From Spongilla lacustris (lineage: Eukaryota > Porifera > Demospongiae > Spongillida > Spongillidae), in contig OX442419.1 of NCBI GenBank assembly GCA_949361645.1, forward strand, positions 7,925,377 through 7,989,376: 64,000 bases of DNA, written 5' to 3'. Under the pieces are notes generated by a model. It saw nothing but the letters and a program-made list of their open reading frames with translations, was not told the DNA's origin and made no database searches. Positions 46,390 to 57,321 of this stretch are shown here, piece by piece (the first letter of the stretch is position 1; every line of letters starts with the position of its first letter). A program made the translations under genes and the position numbers.

Positions 46390-48140
46390 TGCAGAGTGTG
46401 TGGGCAGAGGCTAACGAAGTACAGAGCAAAGAAAAGAATCAGCTCTGAGTGCATAGCATTCTCAGCTGAGCTGAAAATAGCTTTTGACATTGACACATCT
46501 GGGGATGATGTCACCCTGAGATGTTCTGGATGCAATGTAAGCTGGGTATGTAGAGAACCAGTGAGTGCATCACAAATGCGCAGTGATGCTATTTGAGTGG
46601 CAAAACAAGTAAACATATGACATCATGAGAGGTAAACACTTGGCAGAGGTCATCTTGAGAAGATTGCCCCTCCTCTAGTTCTCCATAGTGAGCCTAGCCC
46701 ACCTTTGGCAAGAGCTATCAACCTGTCAATGCAAAAGGAGCTGAAGTGTGCACTGTGCTCCAACACCCTCTCACAGCCCCTGGAACTGCTGTGTGGTGCA
46801 CTGGTCTGCTCCAAATGCCTCCGGGAGTGGATAGCAGCATATGATGCTATGAACCGTCCATGCTGCTCAGAGGACGGATATTCCTCTGCTGCTCAGAGAT
46901 GGTCCCATGCCGCCCAGAGGATGGTCCCATGCTGCCCAGAGGATGGTCCCATGCTGCCCAGAGGATGGTCCCCTGCTGCTCAGAGGATAGTCCCCTGCTA
47001 GTCCCCTACTGCTCAGAGGATGGTCCCCTGCTGCTCAGAGGATGGTCCCCTGCTGCTCAGAGGACGGTCCCCTGCTGCTCAGAGGATGATCCCCTGCTGC
47101 TCAGAGGACGGTCCCATGCTGCTCAGAGGACGGTCCCCTGCTGCTCAGAGATGGTCCCCTGCTACTCAGAGGATGATCCCCTGCTGCTCAGAGGATGTTC
47201 CCATGCTGCTCAGAGGACGGTCCCCTGCTGCTCATAGGATGGTCCCCTGCTGCTCAGAGGATGGTCCCCTGCTGCTCAGAGGACGGTCCCCTGCTGCTCA
47301 GAGGATGATCCCCTGCTGCTCAGAGGACGGTCCCATGCTGCTCAGAGGACGGTCCCCTGCTGCTCAGTGATGGTCCCCTGCTACTCAGAGGATGATCCCC
47401 TGCTTCTCAGAGGATGATCCCATGCTGCTCAGAGGATGGTCCCCTGTTGCTCAGAGGACAGTCCCATGCTGCTCAGAGGATGGAACCCTGCTGCTCAGAG
47501 GATAGTCCCCTGCTGCTCAGAGGATGGTCCCATGCTGCTCAGAGGATGATCCCCTGCTTCTCAGAGGATGGTCCCCTGCTGCTCAGAGGATGGTCCCCTG
47601 CTGCTCAGAGGATGGTCCCCTGCTGCTCAGAGGATGGTCCCCTGCTGCTCAGAGGATGGTCCCCTGCTGCTCAGAGGATGGTCCCCTGCTGCTCAGAGGA
47701 TGGTCCCCTGCTGCTCAGAGGATGGTCCCCTGCTGCTCAGAGGATGGTCCCCTGCTGCTCAGAGGATGGTCCCCTGCTGCTCAGAGGATGGTCCCCTGCT
47801 GCTCAGAGGATGGTCCCCTGCTGCTCAGAGGATGGTCCCCTGCTGCTCAGAGGATGGTCCCCAGGATGGTCCCCAAGTCAGACTATAATCAAGTGTGATA
47901 ATGCTGCTGTCAGATGTTCTGGAGCACTGTATACAGACTGCAGCAGGGATATTAAGGATGGTAGCTATGAAGAGCATGAGTGTGTACCAACACTTACACC
48001 TGAGGAGGAGAAGCAAGCAGCGGGATTACTGAAGTGGGCCATCTCTACCAGTCCTGACAAAGCCATCATACACCTTGCTACAGGGGAAGCAGTTAAGTGA
48101 ATGTCATTGACTTGTACCAAAGTTACATAATATAAATTCT
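46390..48140 (+). pseudogene. RING-like zinc-finger transposon protein, split by a minisatellite
   Basis: Three conserved blocks are seen. At 46396-46560: CGQRLTKYRAKKRISSE and LRCSGCNVSW. At 46705-46868: ELKCALCSNTLSQPLELLCG then ALVCSKCLREW, a RING-type finger whose His position holds Ala. At 47890-48100: DCSRDIKDGSYEEHECVP then LTPEEEKQAAGLLK. This order resembles the N-terminal zinc region of RAG1-like proteins found in some invertebrate transposons (N-RAG-TP type); that link is inference. The expected second Cys pair of the RING (PCC) is where a 22-bp minisatellite of about 1 kb begins. Stops upstream and after 48140 suggest decay; weakly similar sequence continues to about 48600. Confidence 0.5.
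46861..47867 (+). repeat. 22-bp minisatellite, about 45 units
   Basis: Unit CAGAGGATGGTCCCCTGCTG plus CT. Early units vary (GATGATCCC, GACGGTCCC, CATGCTG); units after about 47560 are almost identical. 22 is not a multiple of 3 and no stop occurs in most units, so all three plus frames read a 22-residue repeat (MVPCCSEDGPLLLRGWSPAAQR in two halves). Confidence 0.95.
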
Positions 48141-48639
48141 GCCAATGACATTCATGCATGTCACCAGAGCTAAGAAACTACATGCAGCTGCATACTCATT
48201 ATGGACTAAAGTTCAGGTACATGTATTGCCAGCGATTAAGGCTGGGCTTGCCATACCTTAGAATACACTGAGGCTTCTAAGGCGGTATGTGACAACATAC
48301 ACCAAAGGCTCAATTCTAACTCACTGGTGTTTCAGGTGGCTCTAATCGTCAGGAATCTGTCTGGCTGGTGAGTAAAGGATGCACCACATATCCAGCCAAA
48401 TTGTTGGCAATAACCCCAAAGGAGAAATAGCCCCCTTTTCAGGGGGCCAAGTCAATTCATGACATTTGCTCCAATCCATAACCACATGCAGAACCTGATG
48501 CACATTGTGCAAGAACACTTACTAAGTATTGAGCCACAATTGGTAGCTGCCATCCCCCCTGCAGCCAAGAGAGTAAAGAATAAATACTAATTCAGTTCAA
48601 GCTCAATCTATTTACATACGAGCCTGGAGTCAAATTTAG

Positions 48640-49569
48640 ACCAAAAGAAATGTAAGGCTATATTTTAAACGCTCTGTTAAAACCAAACTTCATTGCGCAA
48701 ATATTAATGCCCCCACCCCCAAAAAGACACCAAAATGGTATATTTTCAAAGGCTAGGAATCTACTTCAGAAAATGCGTTGCCACTAACCTGTACCAAAAT
48801 ACGACAGTACAAACAACTAACTTTACCGTGATAGCTTTAATTGGCATATTCCATCTCAGTCACCGAGCGTCGTTGTCGTTTTTTGAACACATATAGTCGG
48901 TGATCGCCGTGCGTAAGTCGATAGGTTTGAAGAACCAGAGCCGACAGTTGGCAACACCAGGCCACGTGATTTTTGCTTACAATATAGTTCAAAGGTGTTT
49001 ATCATTGCTGGTATGGCTTTTAGGTGTTGATTACGATTTATGTACCTCGTGCACAGCTGGTTCTAAAGGGCATCGGTTGTCAGGTTCGTTGCTATGGGTG
49101 TACGTAACCATTTCAATTTTTCGGGGCGTAGGGCTTATAGTTTCCACGCGTTCAATGAGAGCAGACCACCGTGACACGACGACAATGGGAAACGCGTAAT
49201 TTCAATTTCATGTCTAGTTAGTAGTTCTGTCAGCAGGGCCGGCGAGAGCCGTAGTGAGGCCCGGGGTAACATATCGATATCGTTTGGGGGCCCCGTAGGC
49301 CCTGAAAATACGAGCGAGGGGGGGGGGGTTTACCCCTTGAGATTGGCCAAATATTAGTACGAGTTTTTATACATCTGCACATAGTACATGTACGTTTAAA
49401 CTGCATACCACTGTTTAGCCATAAAACAATACAATTTTGGACCCTATTATACCTTGGGGCCCGGGGTAGGTAACCACGCTTACCCATATACAATCATGAA
49501 TGCAGGCTTTGTGCTGATGTGGGAACAGCTACAGAGCACACAACCATTTCAATTAGTTGTTAGGAGTTG
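48640..49569. other. Stretch without recognisable gene
   Basis: Near 49234 a CAGGGCCGGCGAGAGCC sequence looks like one end of the CAGGGCCG MITE family, followed by GC-rich palindromes; a partner end was not assigned. Confidence 0.45.
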
Positions 49570-49617
49570 CAGTGGCGTTGTGGCACACCCGCCGCTGGGG
49601 GGGCAAATATATATAAA

Positions 49618-49649
<32 letters not shown>

Positions 49650-50537
49650 CCACAAAAAAAAAAAGCTTCTGCACATATATCCATCCATCGCATTTTAATC
49701 ACGAAGTGTTTATATTATTTACAGCGAAATTGCCACGGTCATTTTCACGTGCAATTGAAGGAGAAGGGGGGGGCGTGTTAAGTGCTCCTGTCCAACCAAT
49801 ACATTGGAACTACAATAACGCCAGTGGCGTAGAAAGGAAATATAGAGTGCAGCGGCCAACAAAGGTGGTTCCCCCGCCTCCCCGTTCAGCTAGGGGTTAC
49901 GGGGGAGCGCTGCAAGCTCCCCCATCGGGGTCTGGGGCGGAGCCCCAGAAGCCAACGCTTTTTGCATAGAAAACCCCCCAAAAACTACGCTAAAACTGTA
50001 ACCAGGTTAGTTTGTTTTGATACCTTGCCTCTGAGCATGTAATGTAAAGTACAAAACGGCTATAGTGCAGCCAAGGCCACTTTTGGTAACCGTTGTAAAC
50101 TACGTTGCACGGGTAGCCTAGCTTGAACTAGCTCTCACGATCAATTTGAAGACCACTTGCATGTCATTAACTAGCAGCAATTGCTCAGCTATTGAATTAT
50201 ATATGCGCGCTTATCAATCTATTAAATTTTTTGTTGTTGTGAAAAAGTGCACTTTTTTTATGGTTATCCAAATAAACGAATTCAATAGTTTAATTAATTT
50301 CTATAAACAAATAAACAGATTTGTAGCGATCACAGCCTACATGTAAGTGATATTAATCGCTTTGTAGCCTCAAGCATTTAAGCAGCGCATTCCAGACTAA
50401 CTTTACTTTGAGTCTGTTAAGACACCATGCATACTTCAGCCGTCATTTTGGCGCCCTAGCTATATTTTGGCGCCCCTGTTTTTAGGGCCGCTGGGGGGGC
50501 AATTGCCCCCCTGCCCCCCCTGGCCACACCGCCACTG
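49570..50537. mobile_element. hAT element, 968 bp, 8-bp TSD AGGAGTTG
   Basis: CAGTGGCGTTGTGGC at the left and CAGTGGCGGTGTGGCC (inverse) at the right, flanked by identical AGGAGTTG (49562-49569 and 50538-50545). Inside: a C run at 49622-49648 and, near 49860-49960, the GC-rich module also found at 10.3 and 56.2 kb, perhaps a nested MITE. No transposase. Confidence 0.88.
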
Positions 50538-50606
50538 AGGAGTTGTACAGGACATATGGCAGTAGTATGGCTAACAAAGTACAGAGACATTGTGCAAGAG
50601 CACTAC

Positions 50607-50667
50607 AGTTGGGCGTAGCCCGACTCGAAGGTCGCGAATCGTGCTACGCGGCCCGCTACGCCCGACT
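50607..50667. repeat. Degenerate hairpin related to 10613-10676
   Basis: AGTTGGGCGTAGCCCGACT at the left and CGCTACGCCCGACT at the right; the loop side is diverged. Confidence 0.5.
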
Positions 50668-51245
50668 AGAACTCTACTTGAGTGTGTTTTGTACCAGGCT
50701 GAAGTCTAAGGGGCCAGAAAAGCTAAGCCGAAAACATAATAGTGTGTGATTTTTGTTTTCCACGTATACTAGTATGTGTGTTTCGCACGTGTGCATTATG
50801 AGAGGACCACTCGCTGCGTAAAAAATCTGCCATATTCAAAGCGTTAGCACGACGCGCAGAAAATAAGCCCCGTTACACCCTAAACAGAACCAAATACAGC
50901 CGTTTATTGAGTACACGTTTCTAAAAGAGTTTTTTCAGTTGGCTTGGGAGGTTTCTCAAAAAAGCCTATTGACACGAACAACTCAAAATAAAGCGCATGT
51001 AGTCTCGGCCCTCTCTTCTCGCGTATATAAATACAACAAAGACAAAACTTATACTGTTTTAGTCCTCGAAATATCAACTCACAGCGAGCGTACGTTGTAC
51101 GGATAAAGAAAGATAAGCCACTGTCCTGTGCCATGCGGTAATGAGGGTTTGGTTGTCTCCATGTCGGGAATGGGGACGAGACCTATTGTCCAACATTTCA
51201 ATGGAATGAAACAGCCGTGGACTTTCAGGCAGCGGGTAGATTTGC

Positions 51246-51388
51246 TAAATAATGTAGGTCTGTAATATTTATAATTTAATGAATGCATAATATCCGTAAT
51301 TCCTTATTTCCTTCCTTTTTACTCAATTGCTATCTATACAAATCCTACATCATCAATTTTATTTTAATTAAATTTTTATATCTTGTTT
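51246..51388 (-). repeat. Inverse copy of the repeat at 45305-45420
   Basis: The minus strand reads AATTAAAATAAAATTGATGA followed by TGTAGGATTTGTATAGATAG, nearly identical to the 45.3-kb copy, with a small extra block (AAGGAAAT). The pair could be the ends of one 6-kb unit, or two independent copies. Confidence 0.75.
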
Positions 51389-51753
51389 CACTCCTTTTTT
51401 TTCCCTGATGGGTTGCGACATGTACTTATACAGTGCATGCATGAGCACAAACGTAGAAGGAAGGGGAATCTTGGAATTCAACCCATTGCATCAGATACAT
51501 CCCAGCAGTATGTACAATAAGACAGTTTGTTCTGCTCACTTGCTATCATCATTAAATTACATCGCAATCAAACAATTTCCTTTAAACAGTTAATGTCTCT
51601 GAATTGGCATGTGACTGGAATGCGAGGGGATCCCTAAACAAAGTAGTAGCGTAGGAAAGGAGGAATGAGTAGTGAAGTCACAAAATATAATGTGAGCTCA
51701 AACCATAAATGCCCTTCCCATGGCTCCAACCAGAGCATCCTAAACTGACATAC

Positions 51754-51891
51754 CTGTAGCCCACACCCGGCCACATGAATCTCCATCACAACTATCCTCA
51801 CAGGATTCAAAGCCCTCACCTCTTGACTGAAGGTACTCATATCTTCTTCAAAGCCAGTAGTGAAGGCATCAGGAATAATCGCCATAAATAT
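51754..51891 (-). other. Orphan exon candidate (46 codons)
   Basis: Acceptor (CATCAAGGACAG) and donor (CAG/GTATGT) bound an open phase-0 segment with IFMAIIPDAFTTGFEEDMST and VRIVVMEIHVAGCGLQ. Not recognised; no partner exons found. Confidence 0.35.
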
Positions 51892-52092
51892 CTGTCCTTG
51901 ATGTGAATACATGTGTATGATCAGAGTAATTCGCCATTCACACAAAAGATGCTTACCAGATTTCCTGCCTTTTATTTCTCTTCATACACGTGCTTTTGCT
52001 TTGCTAAAACTTGAAGTAGCGACTAAACTTAAAGGTCGTTCTTATAATAGGGCTACTACCTTACACTTTCAGACGTGTTCCGCTTGTCTTTT

Positions 52093-52395
52093 AGAAGAGA
52101 ATGGAGAATGGAGGGAAGGGGGAGGGGAAGAGAGAGGAGGGTAGGGGGTGAGGAGAGAGGAGGGAAGGGGTGAGGAGGGAAGAGGGAGAGGAGAGAGGAT
52201 GGAAGGGGGAAAGGAGAGAGGAGGGAAGAGGGAGAGGAGAGAGGAGGGAAGAGGGAGTGGAGAGAGGAGGGAAGGGGGAGAGGAGAGAGGAGGGAAGGGG
52301 GAGAGGGGAGAGGAGAGAGGAGGGAAGGGGGAAAGGAGAAAGGAGGGAAGGGGGAGAGGGGGAAGTGGGAGAGGAGAGAAGGGGTGAGGAGAGAG
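52093..52395 (+). repeat. ~300-bp polypurine (GA-rich) tract
   Basis: Almost pure A/G on the plus strand with only a few T; irregular units of GAGAGGAGAGAGGAGGGAAG. Long frames of Arg/Glu/Gly (plus) and Ser/Pro/Leu (minus) are artefacts. Confidence 0.95.
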
Positions 52396-53465
52396 TGTTA
52401 CAGATCGGTGACCTGTCAAAGGTCTAACCTGTAAGGAGCCACAACGAATCATATCATTCCGACAGCCAACAATTTTCGATCGTAAATTACCATCTCCCCT
52501 GAGCCAGTACATGAAAGGTACGCGTATCTTCAATGGTAAAACCAAAATCAAACTAGGCTACGTGGGGATCGAAGGATTGGACGACTTGCGGGATCTGTAA
52601 AAGGTGGCCGTGATCTCAGAAGTTCAGAAGACTCGCTTCAGAGCAACGGATATGAAGTATACACAAGAACACTAGATTCAAATCACAGCTCACAGCCCAT
52701 CGCGAAGTTTTTCTGATTCTTGCCAGAAAAAATCATATGGAAGGAATACTTTGCTAGTGTTCTATGATGGTTTTCAGGAACTCCTGAAGGATGCCATGGC
52801 AAACAGGGATATTGAATCTGAGACATGACAAAATTAGTAAAGGCAATTGGAAATGATTAGGCCGAATATGGAATTCAATGGAAAATTTCCACCAGGATGT
52901 CAAGAAATCTCTGTACCAGCAAGTCTAAAAGCTCTTGTTGCGATGCTGCTAAATGGATGTAATGTGGCAAAACCAAGAAACTATGCTATCTCAGCCATGT
53001 CTTACAACTGCGCAGTTGATATCACAGGGAACTACTGAAAGGCATGTGAAACATCATCAGCCTCCACTTCCATGCCCTGTTTGTTGTTCACACAGGAACC
53101 AGAAAAAGAAAAATGGTTAACACTACAATCTAGGCATCAGTGTCAGATATCCATGTGTCATTGATTTGGAGAACTCCCTTGCTATACAACAGTCTGCAAG
53201 CATTTTGAAGATGAAGGCTTCCATGGTTTGCCCTCCAATTCTGATGAAAGGTCTTTTCACAGTTGGAGCTATGGATAACATGGAACATAATCCTTTGTCT
53301 GCATCAGCTCAGGGTTCTTTTCTTGGTACAGGAATAAATGTTTTTCAGTTCCCCACCTGTTCTAAAGCAGGACTATGCAGAGCAAGCACATATTGAACAC
53401 AAGATGCACTCCCTCCCTGAATTGTTCCAACAATAGTTTGTAAATCTGCATGTTGAGCTTTCCGG

Positions 53466-55060
53466 TGTCACAGGAAAATCTGTCGCCCGGAAATTGGGTC
53501 GCGGAGACAGTTTTTCCTCAAGAGATTATGTCGGTCACAATTAACGTAGTGACCGTATATCCTAAGGAAATTCTGTCGTCAGGAAATACTGTCACTCGAC
53601 ATGGATCGGTCCGAATATGACGTACACTACTCAGTGCTAGCTTTCTGCTGTAACCAAACCTATATCCTCCTCTTTGTATAAGAACAAAAGAGACTGTTTT
53701 CGAAGAAGAGCAAAATAATTTTGTCGTGATCGAAGTACTTCACGAATGACGATAATTAACGAAGGTGGAGTGAAACTACACGTACTTCGGAATATCTGAT
53801 GATATGTTATAGGTTGTGACAGAAGCAATAAAAGTATTTGAAGGATATCATTGCGCTTAACTTAATAGTGGTCACTTTGGACAAGATAAGACGCTGTCCA
53901 AAATAGCTGAGAGGTTTTAGGCGTGGAATGGTAGTTGACGTGAAAGAATTCTGCAAACATGTGACAAGTGCCAAAGAGCAAACATGTATTTATATTCTAT
54001 GCATATGTACGTGTGTGTAGAAATTTGAAAAGACATCAGCAGAGCTCCACCCAAGTCCTGCATGTAAGGTGTGAAGTATGACACACCATGCATATAGATA
54101 TCAATGTTCAACTTGATATGATTGGTTCTTTGCCACAACAGCCCTGAGCCCCTGCCATCAGAGTTGCTGCATGAGTTTCTGTTACACTGTTTGATGTTGC
54201 AAGGTTTTAAGATAACACATCAAGGTCGAGTAATGTACATTAATTATTAACATACAGCAGCAGCATTGGCTGCATTGTTACATGTACGTGTTTGTTACCT
54301 CAGAGTAGTAATTTGGATGAGTTGTTCAACCAAACACTTCAGCATCAGTTACAACAAAGAATTTGAGACTGATCAGTATCTTGATGTTACATGTATGTAT
54401 CTTTTTCATATCGTTTTTTCCATTCAAGATTCAACCAAATATTCCCCTTCCCCCTTTTTTGGTATATGGCAGACATGTTTATTTGCCCATTGAAATCAAT
54501 ATGAAATCAAGTTTGTATCCAGAATCTTATGACATGAACAGCATTCTTGAAATAAAATGATAAGGGCCTGGCATGCTGCAGCAACAAAGAGAATTACAGT
54601 TGATGGAAACTGTGTATCTCACTTATTGTAACAGGATCTGAGTCAAGTGTTTCATCAAGAACTGTGTCTACTTATAACTACATGCACATAATCCTGCATG
54701 TGTTTTCTTCCTTTGATAAGAGTATGGAACAGTATACATGAAGCGATCTAAGATACATAGTCTGCATGGTGTTTGGGCCAAACAATTGCAGCAGCTCTCT
54801 TTGTTGAATACAACCATTTATGTATACTGATGGTCAATGTTTCGTTCTTATTACAAAGAGGAGGATATAGGTTTGGTTACAGCAGAAAGCTAGCAGTAGT
54901 GTACGTCATATTCGGACCGATCCATGTCGAGCGACAGTTTTTCCTGACGACAGAATTTCCTTAGGATATACGGTCGCTACGTTAATTGTGAGCGACATAA
55001 TTTCCTGAGGAAAAACTGTCGCCGCGACACAATTTCCGGGCGACAGATTTTCCTGTGACA
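53466..55060. mobile_element. Ginger1-type DNA transposon, 1.6 kb, TSD CCGG
   Basis: Inverted repeats of about 230 bp begin TGTCACAGGAAAATCTGTCG at both ends and are flanked by CCGG (53462-53465 and 55061-55064), the target duplication typical of Ginger1. The arms contain repeated GGAAA-CTGTCG words. The core holds only an integrase zinc-binding remnant, so it is a deletion derivative. It interrupts an older transposon gene. Confidence 0.85.
53867..53986 (+). pseudogene. Integrase H2C2 zinc-binding remnant
   Basis: One frame reads SGHFGQDKTLSKIAERF, a stop, then TCDKCQRANM: the His of GH and the CxxC pair of an integrase zinc-binding domain. Two stops interrupt it. Further integrase core was not found up to the right arm. 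Confidence 0.7.
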
Positions 55061-55640
55061 CCGGCTGTGCCTGAAATCAAGATTTCAGACGTTCCTGTTG
55101 ATGCAGAAGCCACCAAAGATAGAGAACAGGTGGATTGAGCATGCAATCCAGCTCATGCAGAAAGATGAATTACAAAAGAGTGACTCCACTTCATGGGCAG
55201 CATATTTTGCATCTCGTCAGCCAGAGAGTCAGAGACTACTGATCCGACAGCCCTGATCTCCCTGTTGCCTTTGTTTAACAAGAAGGCAGCAATTAACATT
55301 TGCAATGATTAAGCATGGCATGGATACCCAGAGACAGATCACTGCACATCTAAATCCTGGGCAGATTCCTGTTACAGCTTTTGACCAACCTTTGTTTGCA
55401 CTAGCATAATTTGTGCAGTGGCAGTTTCCTGACATCTATGCATGAAGTGCAACATTATTTTGTGATGTTTGGTCGTCTGCACATTGAAATGGTCTTGTGG
55501 AGCACATGTACAATAGGAGAACTTCTGGAGGCCTATGGCTGAACAAATGCTTTGTGTATAAATGACCTGAGCTAATTATTATGGTGCATATATGTACGAA
55601 TATACTTGTAGTCTTGTACGCATCATAGCTCATAGTGCAG

Positions 55641-56159
55641 CATATACTGAGCCGGTACAGGATGCCTTGTCATAATTTCACAGAATAGTTCACACTGATC
55701 CGACATTTCTTACTTGTATCTCGGTTGTTCGGTGCTATTGAGCGACGCGGGTGCTATGGAGCGACGCGCAACTGCAGGATCCTACAACTCACTGTCCTGC
55801 ATGAATTTGCAAATGAAGAAACCTATTTGCAAATGTAGGACTGTTATAGTTGTAGGATCCTACCAAACCCAGAAGTCATGTACACGGGAAGGGCCAATTA
55901 TAAAGCATGATTACGATTATATCGTATTGAAAAGAAGCGAAGATCAGTATATACTAAAAAGATTAGCGCATCGCATGCATCGCATATAATAGCTGAGCTA
56001 TATTTTTTTGGCCCACAAATTTTAGTAGTTAAATTTTAAAAGTACGAACACTATAACCCGTACTTTTCTTGTGAAAAAATACATGCATTGCACACGTGTA
56101 AACAATACAGCTACTATTTAACAGGCCTGCTTTTTTGCGTAGTTTTCGGAGCTTTTTGA
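55641..56159. other. Stretch without recognisable gene
   Basis: Contains two GTAGGATCCTAC-like palindromes near 55780 and 55850 and nothing else recognised. Confidence 0.45.
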
Positions 56160-56349
56160 ACGCAAAACGCGTTGGCTTCTGGGGCTCCGCTCCAGGTCCC
56201 GATGGGGGAGCTTGCAGCGCTCCCCCAAACCCCTAGCTGGGCGGGAGGGGTGCCCCCTCCCGCACCTCCCCGGGGCGGCCAGGGGCTGATCCAGAGAGGG
56301 TGGATAGGGTGGCTAGCCACCCCCCCCCCCCCCCCCCCCCCCCCCCCCT
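56160..56349. mobile_element. Fragment of GC-rich hAT-like MITE with 29-bp C run
   Basis: Matches the inverse of 49860-49970 (GGCTTCTGGGGCTCCGC, GGGGGAGCTTGCAGCGCTCC) and shares CCCCTAGCTGGGCGGGAGGG with 34.5 kb. C run at 56320-56348. True ends were not determined. 56350-56568 has nothing recognised. Confidence 0.5.
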
Positions 56350-56667
56350 TCCTCAAATAATTATTTACGAATACTAAAATACTGATTGAGAACAATTTCT
56401 GTTTGAGGGCTAATAGCTTTTCTGTTCAACAGCTTCCATTTTAGGGGTGAAAAAAAGATCATGACGCTTTGTTTGTTTTTATTGTATGATCAGATGTTTA
56501 TTGTGATACATGCATAATAATTGTGACTAGTACATAGCACAAAAGAAAAATCAATGTAAGCATATAATGGACCCTTTGCATGAAAGATCGGAAGTACGAT
56601 AAACGTCACGAAAACCACAGCGGTTGCCTAGAGACATTGTGTCACGTCCGCGGACCTTTGCGTAATA

Positions 56668-56921
56668 AAATGGCAACGCTCGGAGTCTGCTCAGACGTTG
56701 ATCCTTCGGCCGATCCAGTTCCTGATCAAACTATGCTGCCAACAGTAAGTTTGACCAAGTCTGACATACCCAGAGCCTTTTTAAAGCCATCCATTTAAAA
56801 AGGCTCCGGGTATGTCAGACTCGGTCAAGCTTACTGTTGGTAGCATAGTTTTACCAGGAACTGGATCGGCCGAAGGATCACTGTCCGAGCGGGAAGGAAT
56901 GACTACGAGCGTTGCCATTTT
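56668..56921. mobile_element. Foldback MITE, 254 bp, nested in the left arm
   Basis: Almost the entire element is one inverted repeat (AAATGGCAACGCTCG... GATCCTTCGGCCGATCC... GTCTGACATACCC around a TTTAAA centre). Flanking ATA on both sides. The right arm of the outer element shows the empty site (GCGTAATAGACC). The same insertion is present in the copy at 6.1 kb. Confidence 0.85.
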
Positions 56922-57034
56922 ATAGACCCTTTTCATCGCGTGATCTAGTTTCATTAAAAATGATGTTTATCGTTACGGACGCCATGATGGTGCACAGCTG
57001 GTCTATGAAAAGATGACTGGAAAACTATATAAAC

Positions 57035-57147
57035 AAAGTGTTTGGAACAAATCCACTGGGATTTCAACGTGGTCATTGTAATGTGCTTCCTGGAGATCGC
57101 AGCAATGTATCCATCCCTACGCTTCATGCTCAATTTTTTAATATCTA
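57035..57147 (-). pseudogene. Second half of a THAP domain, displaced by the insertion
   Basis: Minus-strand frame LDIKKLSMKRRDGYIAAISR and QWICSKHF, ending in the C-x2-H half of a THAP zinc site. Its first half lies 5.4 kb away at 62623-62531. A one-base shift separates the two frames, so the gene may already have been damaged. Confidence 0.7.
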
Positions 57148-57156
57148 GGACCTTTC

Positions 57157-57273
57157 TAGCCTCGTCCCCAGGCCGTCAATTAAAGTTTGGGAAAAAAGAC
57201 GGCCTGGTATCCATTGCAACTCTGTTAGTGCGCATGCGCTGGCCATTACCAGAAAAAGTGGTAATCGTATATT
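57157..57273 (+). repeat. Left 117-bp terminal inverted repeat of the helicase element
   Basis: Identical to the inverse of 62412-62528. Contains an inner palindrome (CCATTACCAG/GGTAAT) and GCGCATGCGC. A 35-bp piece also occurs at 5973. Confidence 0.95.
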
Positions 57274-57321
57274 GTAGTAATTTCGCTTGTAATCCTGTCC
57301 GTAAACTATTCTTCTCGAACA

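Larger units (their letters stand above)
52760..55640 (+). pseudogene. Decayed transposon-associated protein, split by a Ginger1 element
   Basis: Pieces in changing frames follow one protein type that is recurrent in sponge and cnidarian genomes: FPPGCQEISVPASLKALVAM (about 52895), KGLFTVGAMDNMEHNPLSAS and FLGTGINVFQFPTCS (53240-53370), then after the Ginger1 insertion TSWAAYFASRQPESQRLLIR (about 55190), MIKHGMDTQRQITAHLNPGQ (about 55305) and QWQFPDIYA with LHIEMVL-like sequence (55420-55500). Its function is unknown; I cannot name the family. Many stops and frameshifts show it is dead. Confidence 0.55.

Noticed and set aside
46860..47898. Repetitive Cys/Pro-rich proteins resembling structural proteins
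   Set aside because: They are the 22-bp minisatellite read in each frame; only the flanking zinc-finger blocks show family-type conservation.
13000..47900. CRISPR array from the regular repeats
   Set aside because: Units are contiguous tandem repeats without unique spacers, in a eukaryotic context with introns.
49230..49470. Complete CAGGGCCGGC MITE
   Set aside because: One end is visible, but no matching end with a target duplication could be found.
52069..52551. Ser/Pro/Leu-rich (minus) and Arg/Glu/Gly-rich (plus) proteins
   Set aside because: Translation of the polypurine tract; no independent coding evidence.
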